Source: Novosphingobium sp. Fuku2-ISO-50 (lineage in GTDB: Bacteria; Pseudomonadota; Alphaproteobacteria; Sphingomonadales; Sphingomonadaceae). Taken from it: a stretch of 46,332 nucleotides of DNA. The notes below the pieces were generated by a model. It saw only the letters and a list, made by a program, of their open reading frames with translations, made no database searches and was not told the origin of the DNA. The stretch is taken from NCBI RefSeq assembly GCF_001519055.1, contig NZ_KQ954306.1, positions 1 to 46,332 on the forward strand, written 5' to 3'. Of the stretch, positions 7,861-15,871 are shown one piece after another. The position numbers and the translations under genes are program-made. The first letter of the stretch is position 1; the number at the start of each line of letters is the position of its first letter.

Positions 7861-8988
7861 CTATGCAAGTTTGCGTTTTGGATGGTCAACAAGCCGATCG
7901 ACACGCTTGATAATCTGACGACGATACGCATCCCGGTCATTTCCGTGGTGCAACCGCCGATGGCAATTGGGGCATCCGGCAATGGCATTGTCGATAGTGT
8001 CTGGACCACCATCGGCTAATCGCCTCAAATGATGCACTTCAAGGAACGGTGTACCATCATCGCGGAAGAAGGGGGCTGCTTCGCCACAGGCCTCGCATAC
8101 GCCCTGCGCGGCTTGCAAAATCCATGCGATCACATTGGGATCACGAGCAAACTGCCGAGTAAAACCCGTAACTCGTTCGACCGTTTGTGAGCCTTCGGGG
8201 AGCGGGAAGTCTCCGACCTTTAGCTTTTCTGCAGCAGATTCTACGCGCGTTGCCAACTGCTCGGGGTCGGCTGTGGTCGCTTCCAGTATTTCAGCCCGCA
8301 CCCAATGCTTGTTGATCAGGCTTATGATCCGCCCCTTAGCGCGACCAATGTTATGCAACGGCACATAGCCCGAGACGAAGTCAAGACCTAATTCGTCGAT
8401 CACGGCGGAAATATTTTGCATTCGCCGCTCGTAGGCGCCTTCACTGCGGCTACGAAGGTCATTCGCCACCACTGTTCGGCGTAGGTTCGATTTGTTGATT
8501 TGTTCGCCGGCCTGCTGTGCTAGCCAAAGCCGGTGATACGCTTTGACGCACGCCTCGAGTTCGTCATCGGTCCAATCTGTGCCCTTTGTCGAGGTTCTTG
8601 TTCCCTCTGCACGAAATGCCCCTGTGGTTGGATCAAAGGCAGTCAAGTGCATCGTCAGCGAATCTTCTGGCCATCTTTCGATCGCCGTCCTTGGGCTGGC
8701 GGTGGCATCTTTTGCCTTGACCATGACGACCCGGAACACACGGTCGGTGTCCCATACATGCTGCAAGTGCCGTTGCTGACCGTTATGTCCGCGCTGCGTT
8801 GACCAAACCGCGAGCTTGGGATGATTGAAAAAATCGACAGTAACGCGAGCGCCATCGTCTTCCACTTCGTCAGTCCAAAGCGTAACCACGGTGATCGAAC
8901 CGTCCGGGCTTTGCGCAGACCACGCATAGCGGTTGTTCGTGACCGCCCCTAAGTGGGCAAAAGCCTCAACGACGCTCCACTTTTTCAA
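7861..8988 (-). CDS. HNH endonuclease-domain protein
   Basis: The predicted product has 375 residues. The C-terminal HNH/ββα-metal domain is complete: CEAC (298-301), EVHH (317-320), the asparagine in DNAIA and CPNCHRRLHHG (339 onward). This is the architecture of McrA-like restriction endonucleases and their relatives. The N-terminal ~130 residues (YAWSAQSPDGSITVVTLWTD, VDFFNHPKLAVW) form a separate domain I do not recognise, possibly DNA- or modification-sensing. The start is TTG 8988, supported by GGAGG 8 nt upstream (complement of 8997-9001). It is the last gene of a three-gene operon, 24 bp after its neighbour. A defence role is inferred from the domain and neighbours. Confidence 0.8.
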   Translation of the reverse strand: MKKWSVVEAFAHLGAVTNNRYAWSAQSPDGSITVVTLWTDEVEDDGARVTVDFFNHPKLAVWSTQRGHNGQQRHLQHVWDTDRVFRVVMVKAKDATASPRTAIERWPEDSLTMHLTAFDPTTGAFRAEGTRTSTKGTDWTDDELEACVKAYHRLWLAQQAGEQINKSNLRRTVVANDLRSRSEGAYERRMQNISAVIDELGLDFVSGYVPLHNIGRAKGRIISLINKHWVRAEILEATTADPEQLATRVESAAEKLKVGDFPLPEGSQTVERVTGFTRQFARDPNVIAWILQAAQGVCEACGEAAPFFRDDGTPFLEVHHLRRLADGGPDTIDNAIAGCPNCHRRLHHGNDRDAYRRQIIKRVDRLVDHPKRKLA

Positions 8989-9012
8989 GGGAAATGCCTC
9001 CGTGAAACGTTT

Positions 9013-10128
9013 TTAAACGGGGCGACTTTGCAGCACCGCGACGAGATCGGCTAGGAAACGTTGCAGTTGTTCCGATTTTTCGCAGTTTGCCAAGACTGAA
9101 ACGCTGAAGGCGGGAAATCCAGCAAGATTTGATGTGCTCAGGTCGCCTACAATTTCCTTGAGCCTCTCGAACCAAACTCGCCTGACCGCTTCGTCCTGTA
9201 GTGCGGGCGCATTCTTGAGCCAACGAAGTGACAACGAGATATTGGTATCGTGGCCCCAAAGATGCAGCGGATAAACGAATTTTCCATTCGCACCCGCGAA
9301 CACCGCAATAATCGAGCCCTGAGCGTTTGCTAAATCAGCCTTGCCGCCGAGCGCTTCGATCATGGCAATATAGGCTCTTGCGCCTTTCATCGCGTCTGCG
9401 CCGGATGGCGAAATTTGCTTTTGAAGCCATTCCTCAATGGACAGCGACGGCTTCGCTATGCGGGCGCCTTTGACGGCGGCTGTCCGCTCAGTTTCGCCGA
9501 TCACGCGCGGGCTGAGGCTTATGGACCCATGCTCGTCTGCAAACCAACGCAACTCCACGGCTCGAACATCCGCGCGCATCTGGTCGTTCAGGAATTCGAC
9601 TATCCGTGCGAGTTCGCGGGGAATTTCATCGGCCACAAATACCAGTTTGATGCGGCCCGATGCAAAGTTCGAATCGACCTGTGCCCAAAAGCTTTCGGGC
9701 TCCTGATCGCCAATGAACTCGGCCAAAACCTCATCGGCGTTTATCGCGGGGTCCTGGATTGACTGCGCAAAACTTTGGGCGATCCTTCCGGCCTGCCAAT
9801 ACGCGGTGGCGTTCGCGGCATAGTCGAGCATTTGGCCGACCACTTCACGCCGGAGGCGCGTGTCAACCGCACGCTTGAGTTCAACCAACACAGGTACAGC
9901 GTCGCGAGTGACGAACAGGTGATCGACGGACCAACGGCCACCGCCGTTTTCGCTGTCAGCAATTGTTTGTTCCCGGCGCACCAGAAGCAGGTCGCCGTCG
10001 CCGTCTGTGATTAGCTCTGGATATTTTGCGACCAACGTCTGCATCCGATCTTCATTCTCCGGGGCTGATGGTGTCATCCTGCGAAGGTCACCGTTCGCAT
10101 CGACGGTGTAAATGTAACCTTGGGCCAA
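9013..10128 (-). CDS. PD-(D/E)XK nuclease-like protein
   Basis: The predicted product has 371 residues. The first 110 residues carry a nuclease-fold signature: EDRMQTLVAKYPELI, then DHLFVTR (Asp69) and VLVELKRAVD (Glu83, Lys85), followed by the helix with GQMLDYA (Gln99). This is the D...ExK core of PD-(D/E)XK enzymes of the NucS/DUF91 kind. The remaining ~260 residues are unassigned, with a Trp/Leu-rich region (LHLWGHDTNISLSLRWLKN). The start is TTG 10128, with GAGGGGGAA in front overlapping the preceding stop codon. It sits 10 bp after the 144-residue gene and 24 bp before the HNH gene. It probably cleaves or senses nucleic acid as part of a defence module. Confidence 0.75.
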   Translation of the reverse strand: MAQGYIYTVDANGDLRRMTPSAPENEDRMQTLVAKYPELITDGDGDLLLVRREQTIADSENGGGRWSVDHLFVTRDAVPVLVELKRAVDTRLRREVVGQMLDYAANATAYWQAGRIAQSFAQSIQDPAINADEVLAEFIGDQEPESFWAQVDSNFASGRIKLVFVADEIPRELARIVEFLNDQMRADVRAVELRWFADEHGSISLSPRVIGETERTAAVKGARIAKPSLSIEEWLQKQISPSGADAMKGARAYIAMIEALGGKADLANAQGSIIAVFAGANGKFVYPLHLWGHDTNISLSLRWLKNAPALQDEAVRRVWFERLKEIVGDLSTSNLAGFPAFSVSVLANCEKSEQLQRFLADLVAVLQSRPV

Positions 10129-10138
10129 TTATTCCCCC

Positions 10139-10573
10139 TCAGAGTTCAATCGGGCTTGAAAGCCCTTTCAGTCGTGACAGTCTGATGCGACGCTGGCCGT
10201 TCTTGGCCATTGCGCCCGCGCTTTCCCAAGCAATGTTGCCGGGTCCATCATATGCGATTTCGGCTTCCTCAGGCGAAACGATCTTCAGGAAAACGAGGCG
10301 GTCGCATGTCGCGTACATCGAGATGGCATTGCCACCCGTGAGTTTGATCTGCACGTCGCCATTGTCATCATAAGCATCGTGCCCTGGTCGGCTTGGCGGA
10401 TAGAGTTTCAGTCCAAGTGCCTCGGCGGCAATGACCTCCCCAATTGAGCCGACAAGATGCCCGTCCGGCGTGAATGGCCGCCCCGGATAACGAGCCGATA
10501 GCTCTTCGACGGCTTCGTAAATTTTCCTCACCGCGTGAGGAAGGGCGATTCGTTTGGGTGTGGCATTTGTCAC
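10139..10573 (-). CDS. Small restriction-endonuclease-fold protein (DUF6998-like)
   Basis: The predicted product has 144 residues. The pattern GSIGEVIAAEALGL (Glu46), PGHDAYDDNGDVQIKLT (Asp66, Gln75, Lys77) fits a minimal PD-(D/E)XK nuclease core in which the final element is QIK. Proteins of this shape are annotated as DUF6998 in many bacteria; I am fairly but not fully sure of that label. The start is GTG 10573 with GAGGAGAGG some 11 nt upstream. It is the first gene of the operon with the larger PD-(D/E)XK protein and the HNH protein. No methyltransferase accompanies them, so this is not a classical restriction-modification set. Confidence 0.7.
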   Translation of the reverse strand: MTNATPKRIALPHAVRKIYEAVEELSARYPGRPFTPDGHLVGSIGEVIAAEALGLKLYPPSRPGHDAYDDNGDVQIKLTGGNAISMYATCDRLVFLKIVSPEEAEIAYDGPGNIAWESAGAMAKNGQRRIRLSRLKGLSSPIEL

Positions 10574-10932
10574 GTTCGGCGCACCTCTCCTCGTTAGGGT
10601 GTTCTATGCATAACAGGTGCTCGTCTGGTTAACGCAATGGAGACATTGCATAAATTCTTGTTTTGCTCGGGAGGGTGCTTTATGCGCTGGGGAGATTACA
10701 CTCTCTTGTTAGCGGGTCGCAGCCATGGTGACCTGGGCGATTTGGTTAAAAATGGTCCGAGAATTGGTTAGAGGCGAAAGTGTGGGTCACAGCGGGGTAT
10801 CAGAGGCAGGCAATTGCTTGCCACGGAATGAAAAGATATGAAACGGCATGATTTAATGGAGATTGCAGAAATTCTTGATCTGAGATGCGAATTGAAGTAA
10901 TATGCATCGATCTGCAAAGCAGTAATGGCCAG
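10574..10932. other. Non-coding terminal segment of the element
   Basis: I see no convincing gene in these 359 bp between the nuclease operon and the tRNA fragment. The sequence is AT-richer than the core and should hold the promoter of the three-gene operon, read leftwards, and the recombinase arm-binding region of the attachment site. Individual binding sites cannot be assigned by eye. Confidence 0.4.
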
Positions 10933-10977
10933 CTTTTAATCAGTAGGTCGCTGGTTCGAATCCAGCTGGGCTCACCA
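10933..10977 (+). other. Attachment site: 3' half of a tRNA-Lys(TTT)
   Basis: The 45 nt can be folded onto a tRNA: anticodon loop CTTTTAA (10933-10939, anticodon TTT), 3' anticodon stem TCAGT, variable AGGTC, T-arm GCTGG-TTCGAAT-CCAGC, acceptor strand TGGGCTC, A, CCA. The sequence upstream does not pair: an intact gene would need ACTGA before the loop, and no D-arm or 5' acceptor is present. This is therefore a partial copy, as left at one end of an element integrated into a tRNA 3' end. Its orientation places the intact gene and the rest of the element to the left. Confidence 0.8.
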
Positions 10978-11008
10978 TATTTTTCAATAATATATGTTGA
11001 AAATATGG
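10975..11008. terminator. AT-rich hairpin at the element/core junction
   Basis: CCATATTTTTCAA (10975-10987) pairs with TTGAAAATATGG (10997-11008) with one bulged T; the left arm includes the CCA end of the tRNA fragment. It may be the former terminator of the tRNA-Lys gene or a structural part of the attachment site. The T-rich arm but weak stem makes its efficiency uncertain. Confidence 0.45.
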
Positions 11009-11105
11009 CTCGAATCGGCGCAGTTTGGCCGGTGCGGGGCGCGTCGGCACTTCGTCGCTTGGAGCGTGCCGCTCGCGTCCAGAAACGCCGGACTTGGTTG
11101 CGCGA

Positions 11106-11366
11106 CTATCCGTCGACGGATTTGTCCATCATATCCATGAAATTGCGCGCCGCGTCGCGGTCGGCTGCGTCCTTGAACGCGACATCGAGATCCGGCGCGG
11201 CGTCCAGCATGTAAAGGATCGTCCACATCGCGAACCGCCGACCCTTGTCCGTCTCAAGCCCGAACTCGACGCGCATGTGTTCGGCCCCGCCGGCAAGCGC
11301 CGCCGGGGTGAGTGTATCGAGATCGTCAGTCCCGAAGAAACGGCGAAGTTGATCGTTGAAGTCCAT
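11106..11366 (-). CDS. Small conserved protein of unknown function (86 aa)
   Basis: Starts at ATG 11366 (MDFNDQLRRFFG). The longer frame upstream is Gly/Pro/Arg-rich and looks like a shadow. The protein is acidic and helical, with no signal peptide or catalytic motif: RRFFGTDDLDTLTPAALAGG, then RRFAMWTILYMLDAAPDLD and DRDAARNFMDMMDKS. The layout looks like a conserved sphingomonad hypothetical, but I cannot name a family. It lies in core DNA just right of the attachment site and reads toward it. Confidence 0.65.
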   Translation of the reverse strand: MDFNDQLRRFFGTDDLDTLTPAALAGGAEHMRVEFGLETDKGRRFAMWTILYMLDAAPDLDVAFKDAADRDAARNFMDMMDKSVDG

Positions 11367-11745
11367 GACAGGCAGCCTATCCCGCCAAGCGCGACCCGGG
11401 TCAATCAGGGGCGCTGCAATAAATCGGCCCGCCGGCCCCGTGGCCCCTTCGCAGTAGGCGCCCTGCGCGTGCGGCGGGCCGCCCAAGTTCAATGATTCCG
11501 AGCAGGATCAGGTATGAATACATGGTCGAAAATAATCTGAATTAAATTTCCGCATGGTAATAATCAAGTTATAAAGGTTTTTACTTATGGTTTTTAAACG
11601 AAACTGTGTCCAAAATGAAGCGAACGGTAAGGTAAAAAGGTGTCAGTCAATACCGCAATCTTGACACTATCGCCATTTGCGCAGAAATGGCGCTTGTCAG
11701 GTAAGACGGCAAGAGCCGGCTGAAAGCACTAGGGAGGTGCAGATA
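11367..11745. other. Intergenic region upstream of the outer-membrane protein
   Basis: No gene is visible in these 379 bp. The central part (about 11520-11620) is strongly AT-rich compared with its surroundings, consistent with a promoter region for the rightward outer-membrane gene. A TTGACA hexamer at 11661-11666 is followed by an 8-bp inverted repeat CGCCATTT (11671-11678) / AAATGGCG (11685-11692), a possible operator. I see no matching -10 box at 17 bp, so the promoter call is only tentative. Confidence 0.35.
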
Positions 11746-12462
11746 ATGTCTGTAAAATCAATCAAATCGTGTCCATCGGCGCTTTTCGTGGGCGCTTCGG
11801 TGCTGGCCTGCGCCATGCAGTCGACCGCGGCTTTTGCCGATCCTGCAGCCGCGCCTGCAACTGGTTCGCAGGCGTTCAGCTGGACCGGTGCCTATGCCGG
11901 TGCCGAGATCGGTTATGCCGCCGGCAATTCATCGTGGGATGTTGCGGATCTTTCTTATGTCAATAACGGGCAGACCGCTGCCAACAAGCAAGGCTTCGTC
12001 TATGCTGGCGAAATCGGCTATAACTATCAGTTGGCGAGCCACATTCTTGTCGGTGTAGAGGCCGAGATTTATGGGTCCACCAAGTCGGGCACCAGCTATC
12101 TTGGCGGGGAAGGGCTTACCGCTCACAACAAATTCGGCGGCAATGTGTCTGCGCGTCTTGGCGCTACCTTCAATCGCCTTCTGGCGTTTGGCAAAGTTGG
12201 CTATGCGCGTGCCAACTACAAATATCATCTCACCGATTCCTATGGCGATACGGCGGATGGCTCGTTGACGCGCTCGGGCCTGCTGGTTGGCGGCGGTCTT
12301 GAATATGCTCTCACGCCCAAGTGGAGCTTCAAGGCCGAATACGATCACGTCAGCTATCCGACCCGGACCGTGACGTTGAACGGCACGTATTACTCAAACG
12401 TGGCCGCCGATATTCACGAGTATGAGAGCACCGTGAAATTTGGTGTGAACTACCATTTTTGA
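11746..12462 (+). CDS. Outer-membrane beta-barrel protein (Omp25/porin-like)
   Basis: The predicted product has 238 residues. The ATG at 11746 follows GGGAGG (11732-11737). A signal peptide ends near AFA (about residue 28), then FSWTGAYAGAEIGYAAG starts the first strand, typical of the outer-membrane beta-barrel family in Alphaproteobacteria. Alternating aromatic/polar strands follow (GEIGYNYQLASHILVGVEAEI, ARLGATFNRLLAFGKVGYA, LVGGGLEYALTPKWSFKAEYDH) and the protein ends in VNYHF, with the terminal phenylalanine used by the BAM complex. It is a small eight-stranded-type surface protein. It is a single-gene unit with its own terminator hairpin. Confidence 0.88.
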   Translation: MSVKSIKSCPSALFVGASVLACAMQSTAAFADPAAAPATGSQAFSWTGAYAGAEIGYAAGNSSWDVADLSYVNNGQTAANKQGFVYAGEIGYNYQLASHILVGVEAEIYGSTKSGTSYLGGEGLTAHNKFGGNVSARLGATFNRLLAFGKVGYARANYKYHLTDSYGDTADGSLTRSGLLVGGGLEYALTPKWSFKAEYDHVSYPTRTVTLNGTYYSNVAADIHEYESTVKFGVNYHF

Positions 12463-12483
12463 CCGCCAGCGTTGAACGCGATT

Positions 12484-12508
12484 CCTCCGGCCAGGTCATG
12501 GCCGGAGG
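12484..12508 (+). terminator. Rho-independent-type hairpin after the outer-membrane gene
   Basis: CCTCCGGCCA (12484-12493) and TGGCCGGAGG (12499-12508) form a perfect 10-bp stem with a 5-nt loop, 21 bp after the stop codon. It is followed only by GATCTTT, a weak T-tract. Confidence 0.65.
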
Positions 12509-12570
12509 GATCTTTCCAGGGTTGTAATCCGCCAGCTCTGCGCGTGGCGGTCTTTTATGGCGATTTTTCA

Positions 12571-13959
12571 ATGGCTTTGCGTTCTGCCATTCCTGCCATT
12601 GGGTTTCCTGCGATCTTCTCCGGGCGTGCGGCTGAATTGCTGGCCTTGCAGCGCCAGTATGACGAGAGCCAGTTTTGGCCGCCGGACAAGATGCGGTCGG
12701 CCCAATTTGCGCAACTCTCCCTGCTGATCGAACATTGCGCCAGAACCGTTCCGTTTTACGCCGATCGCCTCCGGCGCGCGGGACTGGCGCCGGGCAAGCG
12801 TCTCACCGAAGCTGCGTGGCGCCGCTTGCCGATCCTGACACGTGCCGATGTGGGCCAATTGGGCGAAAAGCTTTATGCAAGCAGCATTCCCGCGGGTTTT
12901 GGTCCGACAGCCGTGGCCGCGTCCGGTGGTTCGTCGGGCGTCCCCGTGCGTGTTCGCAAGACGGCTCTGGACAATGTCCTGTGGGAATCGATCAATATCC
13001 GCGAGGAACTGTGGCACCGTGATCGGCCCGAAGGCGATCTGGTGCGTCTGCGTGGCATCCCCGACGATTTGACGCCCGAACAGATGGCTGCCGCGCGGTC
13101 TAAAGACGGGCTGATTCTGCCCGATTGGGGGCATCCGGCAAACCTGTTCTGGAAAACCGGGCGACTTGGCCTGCTTAGTCCAAAATTGCCGTTGGCGCAG
13201 CAGGTGGCTTTCATTCGCAAGATGCAGCCGGCCTATCTCTATACATTTCCGTCCTATCTGCGGCTGATCATTTCCCATATCCGCGACAAGCGGGAGAAAG
13301 TCGGCGCGATGCGCGCGGTTTTTACCGCATCCGAGCAAGTCAGCGATGAACTGCGCGAGGATTGCCTGAAGGTTTTCGGCTGCAAGATCGTCGAAAACTA
13401 CACGAGCGGTGAAACCGGCTATATTGCGCTGCAATGCCCGGAAACCACCAATCTGCATGTCCAGTCCGAAATCGCGCTGGTGGAAATTCTCAACGCCGAT
13501 GGCGGGGCCTGTCGGCCAGGGGAAATCGGCAGGGTCGTGCTGACGCCGCTGCACAATTTTGCGATGCCGCTGCTTCGCTATGAAATCGGTGATGAGGCGG
13601 AAGTTGCACAACCGTGCTCGTGCGGCCGTGGCCTTCTGGCGCTGAAACGCGTCGTCGGGCGCGCGGATGATTATTTCCTGCTCGCAAATGGCGAAAGGCG
13701 ACGCGCCGACATCAGTCATTATCGCCTGTCCGGCATTCCCGCGATACGCGAGTTTCGGCTGGTTCAGCGCAGCTTTACGCAGATCGTGCTCCAGATCGTG
13801 GCCTCTCGCGCCTTGACGGGAGACGAACTTTCCATAGTCGAGAATGTGGTGGCGAAAGCATCGGGCGGGCTGTTCGAAACGGTGATCGAGTTCGTGCCGG
13901 ATCTTGACCGCACCGCCGCCGGGAAATTGCGCGCATTCAAGTGCGAGGTCGTCGGGTGA
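12571..13959 (+). CDS. Adenylate-forming ligase, PaaK/CapK-like
   Basis: About 462 residues from ATG 12571; the start is uncertain because no clear ribosome site precedes it. The AMP/ATP-binding loop ASGGSSGVPVRV, the central NYTSGETGYIA motif and the LLRYEIGDEAEV motif followed by the cysteine pair CSCGRG are those of the phenylacetate-CoA ligase/CapK group. Members in polysaccharide loci activate an acid for transfer or have unclear roles. It is translationally coupled (GTGA) to a glycosyltransferase and lies beside rmlA/rmlB, which favours a role in surface-glycan decoration rather than phenylacetate catabolism. No paa genes are nearby. Confidence 0.8.
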   Translation: MALRSAIPAIGFPAIFSGRAAELLALQRQYDESQFWPPDKMRSAQFAQLSLLIEHCARTVPFYADRLRRAGLAPGKRLTEAAWRRLPILTRADVGQLGEKLYASSIPAGFGPTAVAASGGSSGVPVRVRKTALDNVLWESINIREELWHRDRPEGDLVRLRGIPDDLTPEQMAAARSKDGLILPDWGHPANLFWKTGRLGLLSPKLPLAQQVAFIRKMQPAYLYTFPSYLRLIISHIRDKREKVGAMRAVFTASEQVSDELREDCLKVFGCKIVENYTSGETGYIALQCPETTNLHVQSEIALVEILNADGGACRPGEIGRVVLTPLHNFAMPLLRYEIGDEAEVAQPCSCGRGLLALKRVVGRADDYFLLANGERRRADISHYRLSGIPAIREFRLVQRSFTQIVLQIVASRALTGDELSIVENVVAKASGGLFETVIEFVPDLDRTAAGKLRAFKCEVVG

Positions 13960-14963
13960 CGCTGCAAGACCGGTCGCCGTCCGATCCGCTTTGGGTCATT
14001 ACATCCTATTATAATCCGGCGGGCTATCGGCGGCGTTTGCAGAACTTTCACGCGTTCAGGCGGCATTTGACCGCACCGCTGCTGGTTGTCGAACTGACGC
14101 CGGATGGCCGGGGCCAATTGCAGGACGCCGACGCCGACATGGTCGTGCGTCTGAGCGGAGACGATCGCATCTGGCAAAAGGAGCGGCTGCTGAATATCGG
14201 CGCGGCGATGTTGCCGCCCCATGTGCGCTATGTCGCCTGGGTGGACGCTGACCTTCTTTTCTCGGACCCGGACTGGCCGATCAAGGCGCGCGCCGCGCTG
14301 GACGAGCATGGCGGCATGGTGCAATTGTTTGAAACGGCGCACCATCTGGCGGAAGACATCGATCCGCAAACCGTGGACATCGCGCAATGCGCCGGTCTGA
14401 CGCCCTTGCTATCCGGCATTTCCATCGCGCGATCCCTGCGCGAGGGGCAGTTCGACGCCATTGAAGGCGTGTGGGGCAAAAGAAGCGATCCACTCGCGAA
14501 GGGTGCGGACGCTCTTCCGAAGTTGTACAACGTCTATGGCTTTGCGTGGGCCGCGCTGCGAGAGACCTTTGTGGCGAGCGGCCTTTACGAAGGCAATGTC
14601 GTCGGCGGCGCCGATGCGATGACCGTTTTTGCGCAACTGGGGCGGCTTGATCAAACGTGGAGCAAGCGGCCCCACACCGAGCCGCACTGGGCTCATGTCC
14701 ATCAGTGGGCGGCGCGCGCGCGGCACAAGGGGTTGTTCGCCCATCTCGATGATCTGCCGCAAACGGCCTATCACCTCTGGCACGGGGCGATGATCAACCG
14801 GAATTACACGGGCCGGTATCGGATACTGACCGACAACGATTTCGATCCGGCGCGCGATATGATCGCCGAGCCGGGACGCCCGTTACGATGGGCAAACCCT
14901 GCCAGCCCGATCGCCGCCGATGTCGGCGCCTATTTCTTTTCCCGCCGCGAAGATGGCGAATAA
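13956..14963 (+). CDS. GT-A-type glycosyltransferase
   Basis: About 335 residues. It opens with a strand-rich segment (PLWVITSYYNPAGYRRRLQNF) and has a DxD motif in VAWVDADLLF, which would bind the metal and nucleotide sugar. Later conserved-looking segments are FAWAALRETFV, VVGGADAM and TAYHLWHGAMINR. I take the GTG at 13956 as start because GTGA overlaps the stop of the ligase; GTG 13941 is an alternative. The protein is soluble with no membrane segment, so it probably works at the cytoplasmic face. The donor and acceptor are not predictable, but the neighbouring rmlA/rmlB suggest a dTDP-sugar polysaccharide. Confidence 0.7.
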   Translation: MTLQDRSPSDPLWVITSYYNPAGYRRRLQNFHAFRRHLTAPLLVVELTPDGRGQLQDADADMVVRLSGDDRIWQKERLLNIGAAMLPPHVRYVAWVDADLLFSDPDWPIKARAALDEHGGMVQLFETAHHLAEDIDPQTVDIAQCAGLTPLLSGISIARSLREGQFDAIEGVWGKRSDPLAKGADALPKLYNVYGFAWAALRETFVASGLYEGNVVGGADAMTVFAQLGRLDQTWSKRPHTEPHWAHVHQWAARARHKGLFAHLDDLPQTAYHLWHGAMINRNYTGRYRILTDNDFDPARDMIAEPGRPLRWANPASPIAADVGAYFFSRREDGE

Positions 14964-15001
14964 AACGCAGTTGATGGCGGCAGCCCTGCCGGTTCGCAGC
15001 G

Positions 15002-15871
15002 TTAGCGCCGGTCCAGCAGGCTCTGGAGATAGGCGGTGTAGCTGTTGCGGCCGAGGCGGGTGATGGCCTGGGCGAGGGTGGTGTCGTCGATCAGGTGCTG
15101 GCGCCAGGCGATTTCTTCGGGGCAGGCGATTTTCATGCCCTGGCGGCGTTCGAGCGTGCCGACGAAATCGGCGGCGTCGAGCAGGCTGTCGGGAGTGCCG
15201 GTATCGAGCCAGACATAGCCGCGGCCCAATTGGCGCACCGAGAGGCAGCCGCGTTTCAGATAGGCGGTGATGACATCGGTCACTTCCAGCTCGCCGCGCG
15301 CCGAAGGGGTCAGGGTGGCGGCGATGTCGGCGACATTTTCGTCGAAGAAATAGAGGCCTGTGACCGCCCAGTTCGATTTCGGATGCGCGGGTTTTTCCTC
15401 GATGGTCAGCGCGTGGCCCTGCGCGTCGAATTCGACCACGCCATAGCGGGCGGGATCGGCGACGTGATAGGCAAACACCGTGGCCCCGCCGGGCATCGCG
15501 GCGACTTCGCGCAAAGTCTGCGGCAGGGCATGGCCAAAGAAGATGTTGTCGCCCAGGACGAGGCAGCATGGGCCCCCGGCGATGAAGTCCCGACCGATCA
15601 GGAACGCTTCGGCAAGACCGTTGGGTTGCGGCTGGACCGCGTATTCGAGGTTTAGGCCCCACTGGCTGCCATCGCCGAGCAGTTCGCGGAAGGCAGGCGC
15701 GTCGTGGGGGGTGGTGATGATCAGGATTTCGTGGATTCCCGCCAGCATCAGCGTGGTCAGCGGGTAATAGATCATCGGCTTGTCATAGACCGGGATCAGC
15801 TGTTTCGAAGTCGCCAGCGTGATCGGATAGAGCCGGGTTCCGGTGCCGCCGGCGAGGATAATGCCCTTCAT
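15002..15871 (-). CDS. rfbA: Glucose-1-phosphate thymidylyltransferase
   Basis: The predicted product has 289 residues, the normal length. It converts glucose-1-phosphate and dTTP to dTDP-glucose, first step of dTDP-rhamnose-type pathways. The N-terminal nucleotide-binding motif LAGGTGTRLYP, the SKQLIPVYDKPMIYYPL segment, VLGDNIFFG and the EEKP and WLDTGTPDSL motifs are all present. The start ATG at 15871 overlaps the rfbB stop (ATGA), so the two are translationally coupled. No rfbC or rfbD lies in the window, so the end sugar could be dTDP-rhamnose made with genes elsewhere or another 6-deoxysugar. Confidence 0.95.
   Translation of the reverse strand: MKGIILAGGTGTRLYPITLATSKQLIPVYDKPMIYYPLTTLMLAGIHEILIITTPHDAPAFRELLGDGSQWGLNLEYAVQPQPNGLAEAFLIGRDFIAGGPCCLVLGDNIFFGHALPQTLREVAAMPGGATVFAYHVADPARYGVVEFDAQGHALTIEEKPAHPKSNWAVTGLYFFDENVADIAATLTPSARGELEVTDVITAYLKRGCLSVRQLGRGYVWLDTGTPDSLLDAADFVGTLERRQGMKIACPEEIAWRQHLIDDTTLAQAITRLGRNSYTAYLQSLLDRR

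Noticed and set aside
12568..13719. A 383-codon minus-strand frame over the ligase gene
   Set aside because: The plus-strand product has AMP-binding motifs; the antisense product is Arg/Gln-rich with no domain.
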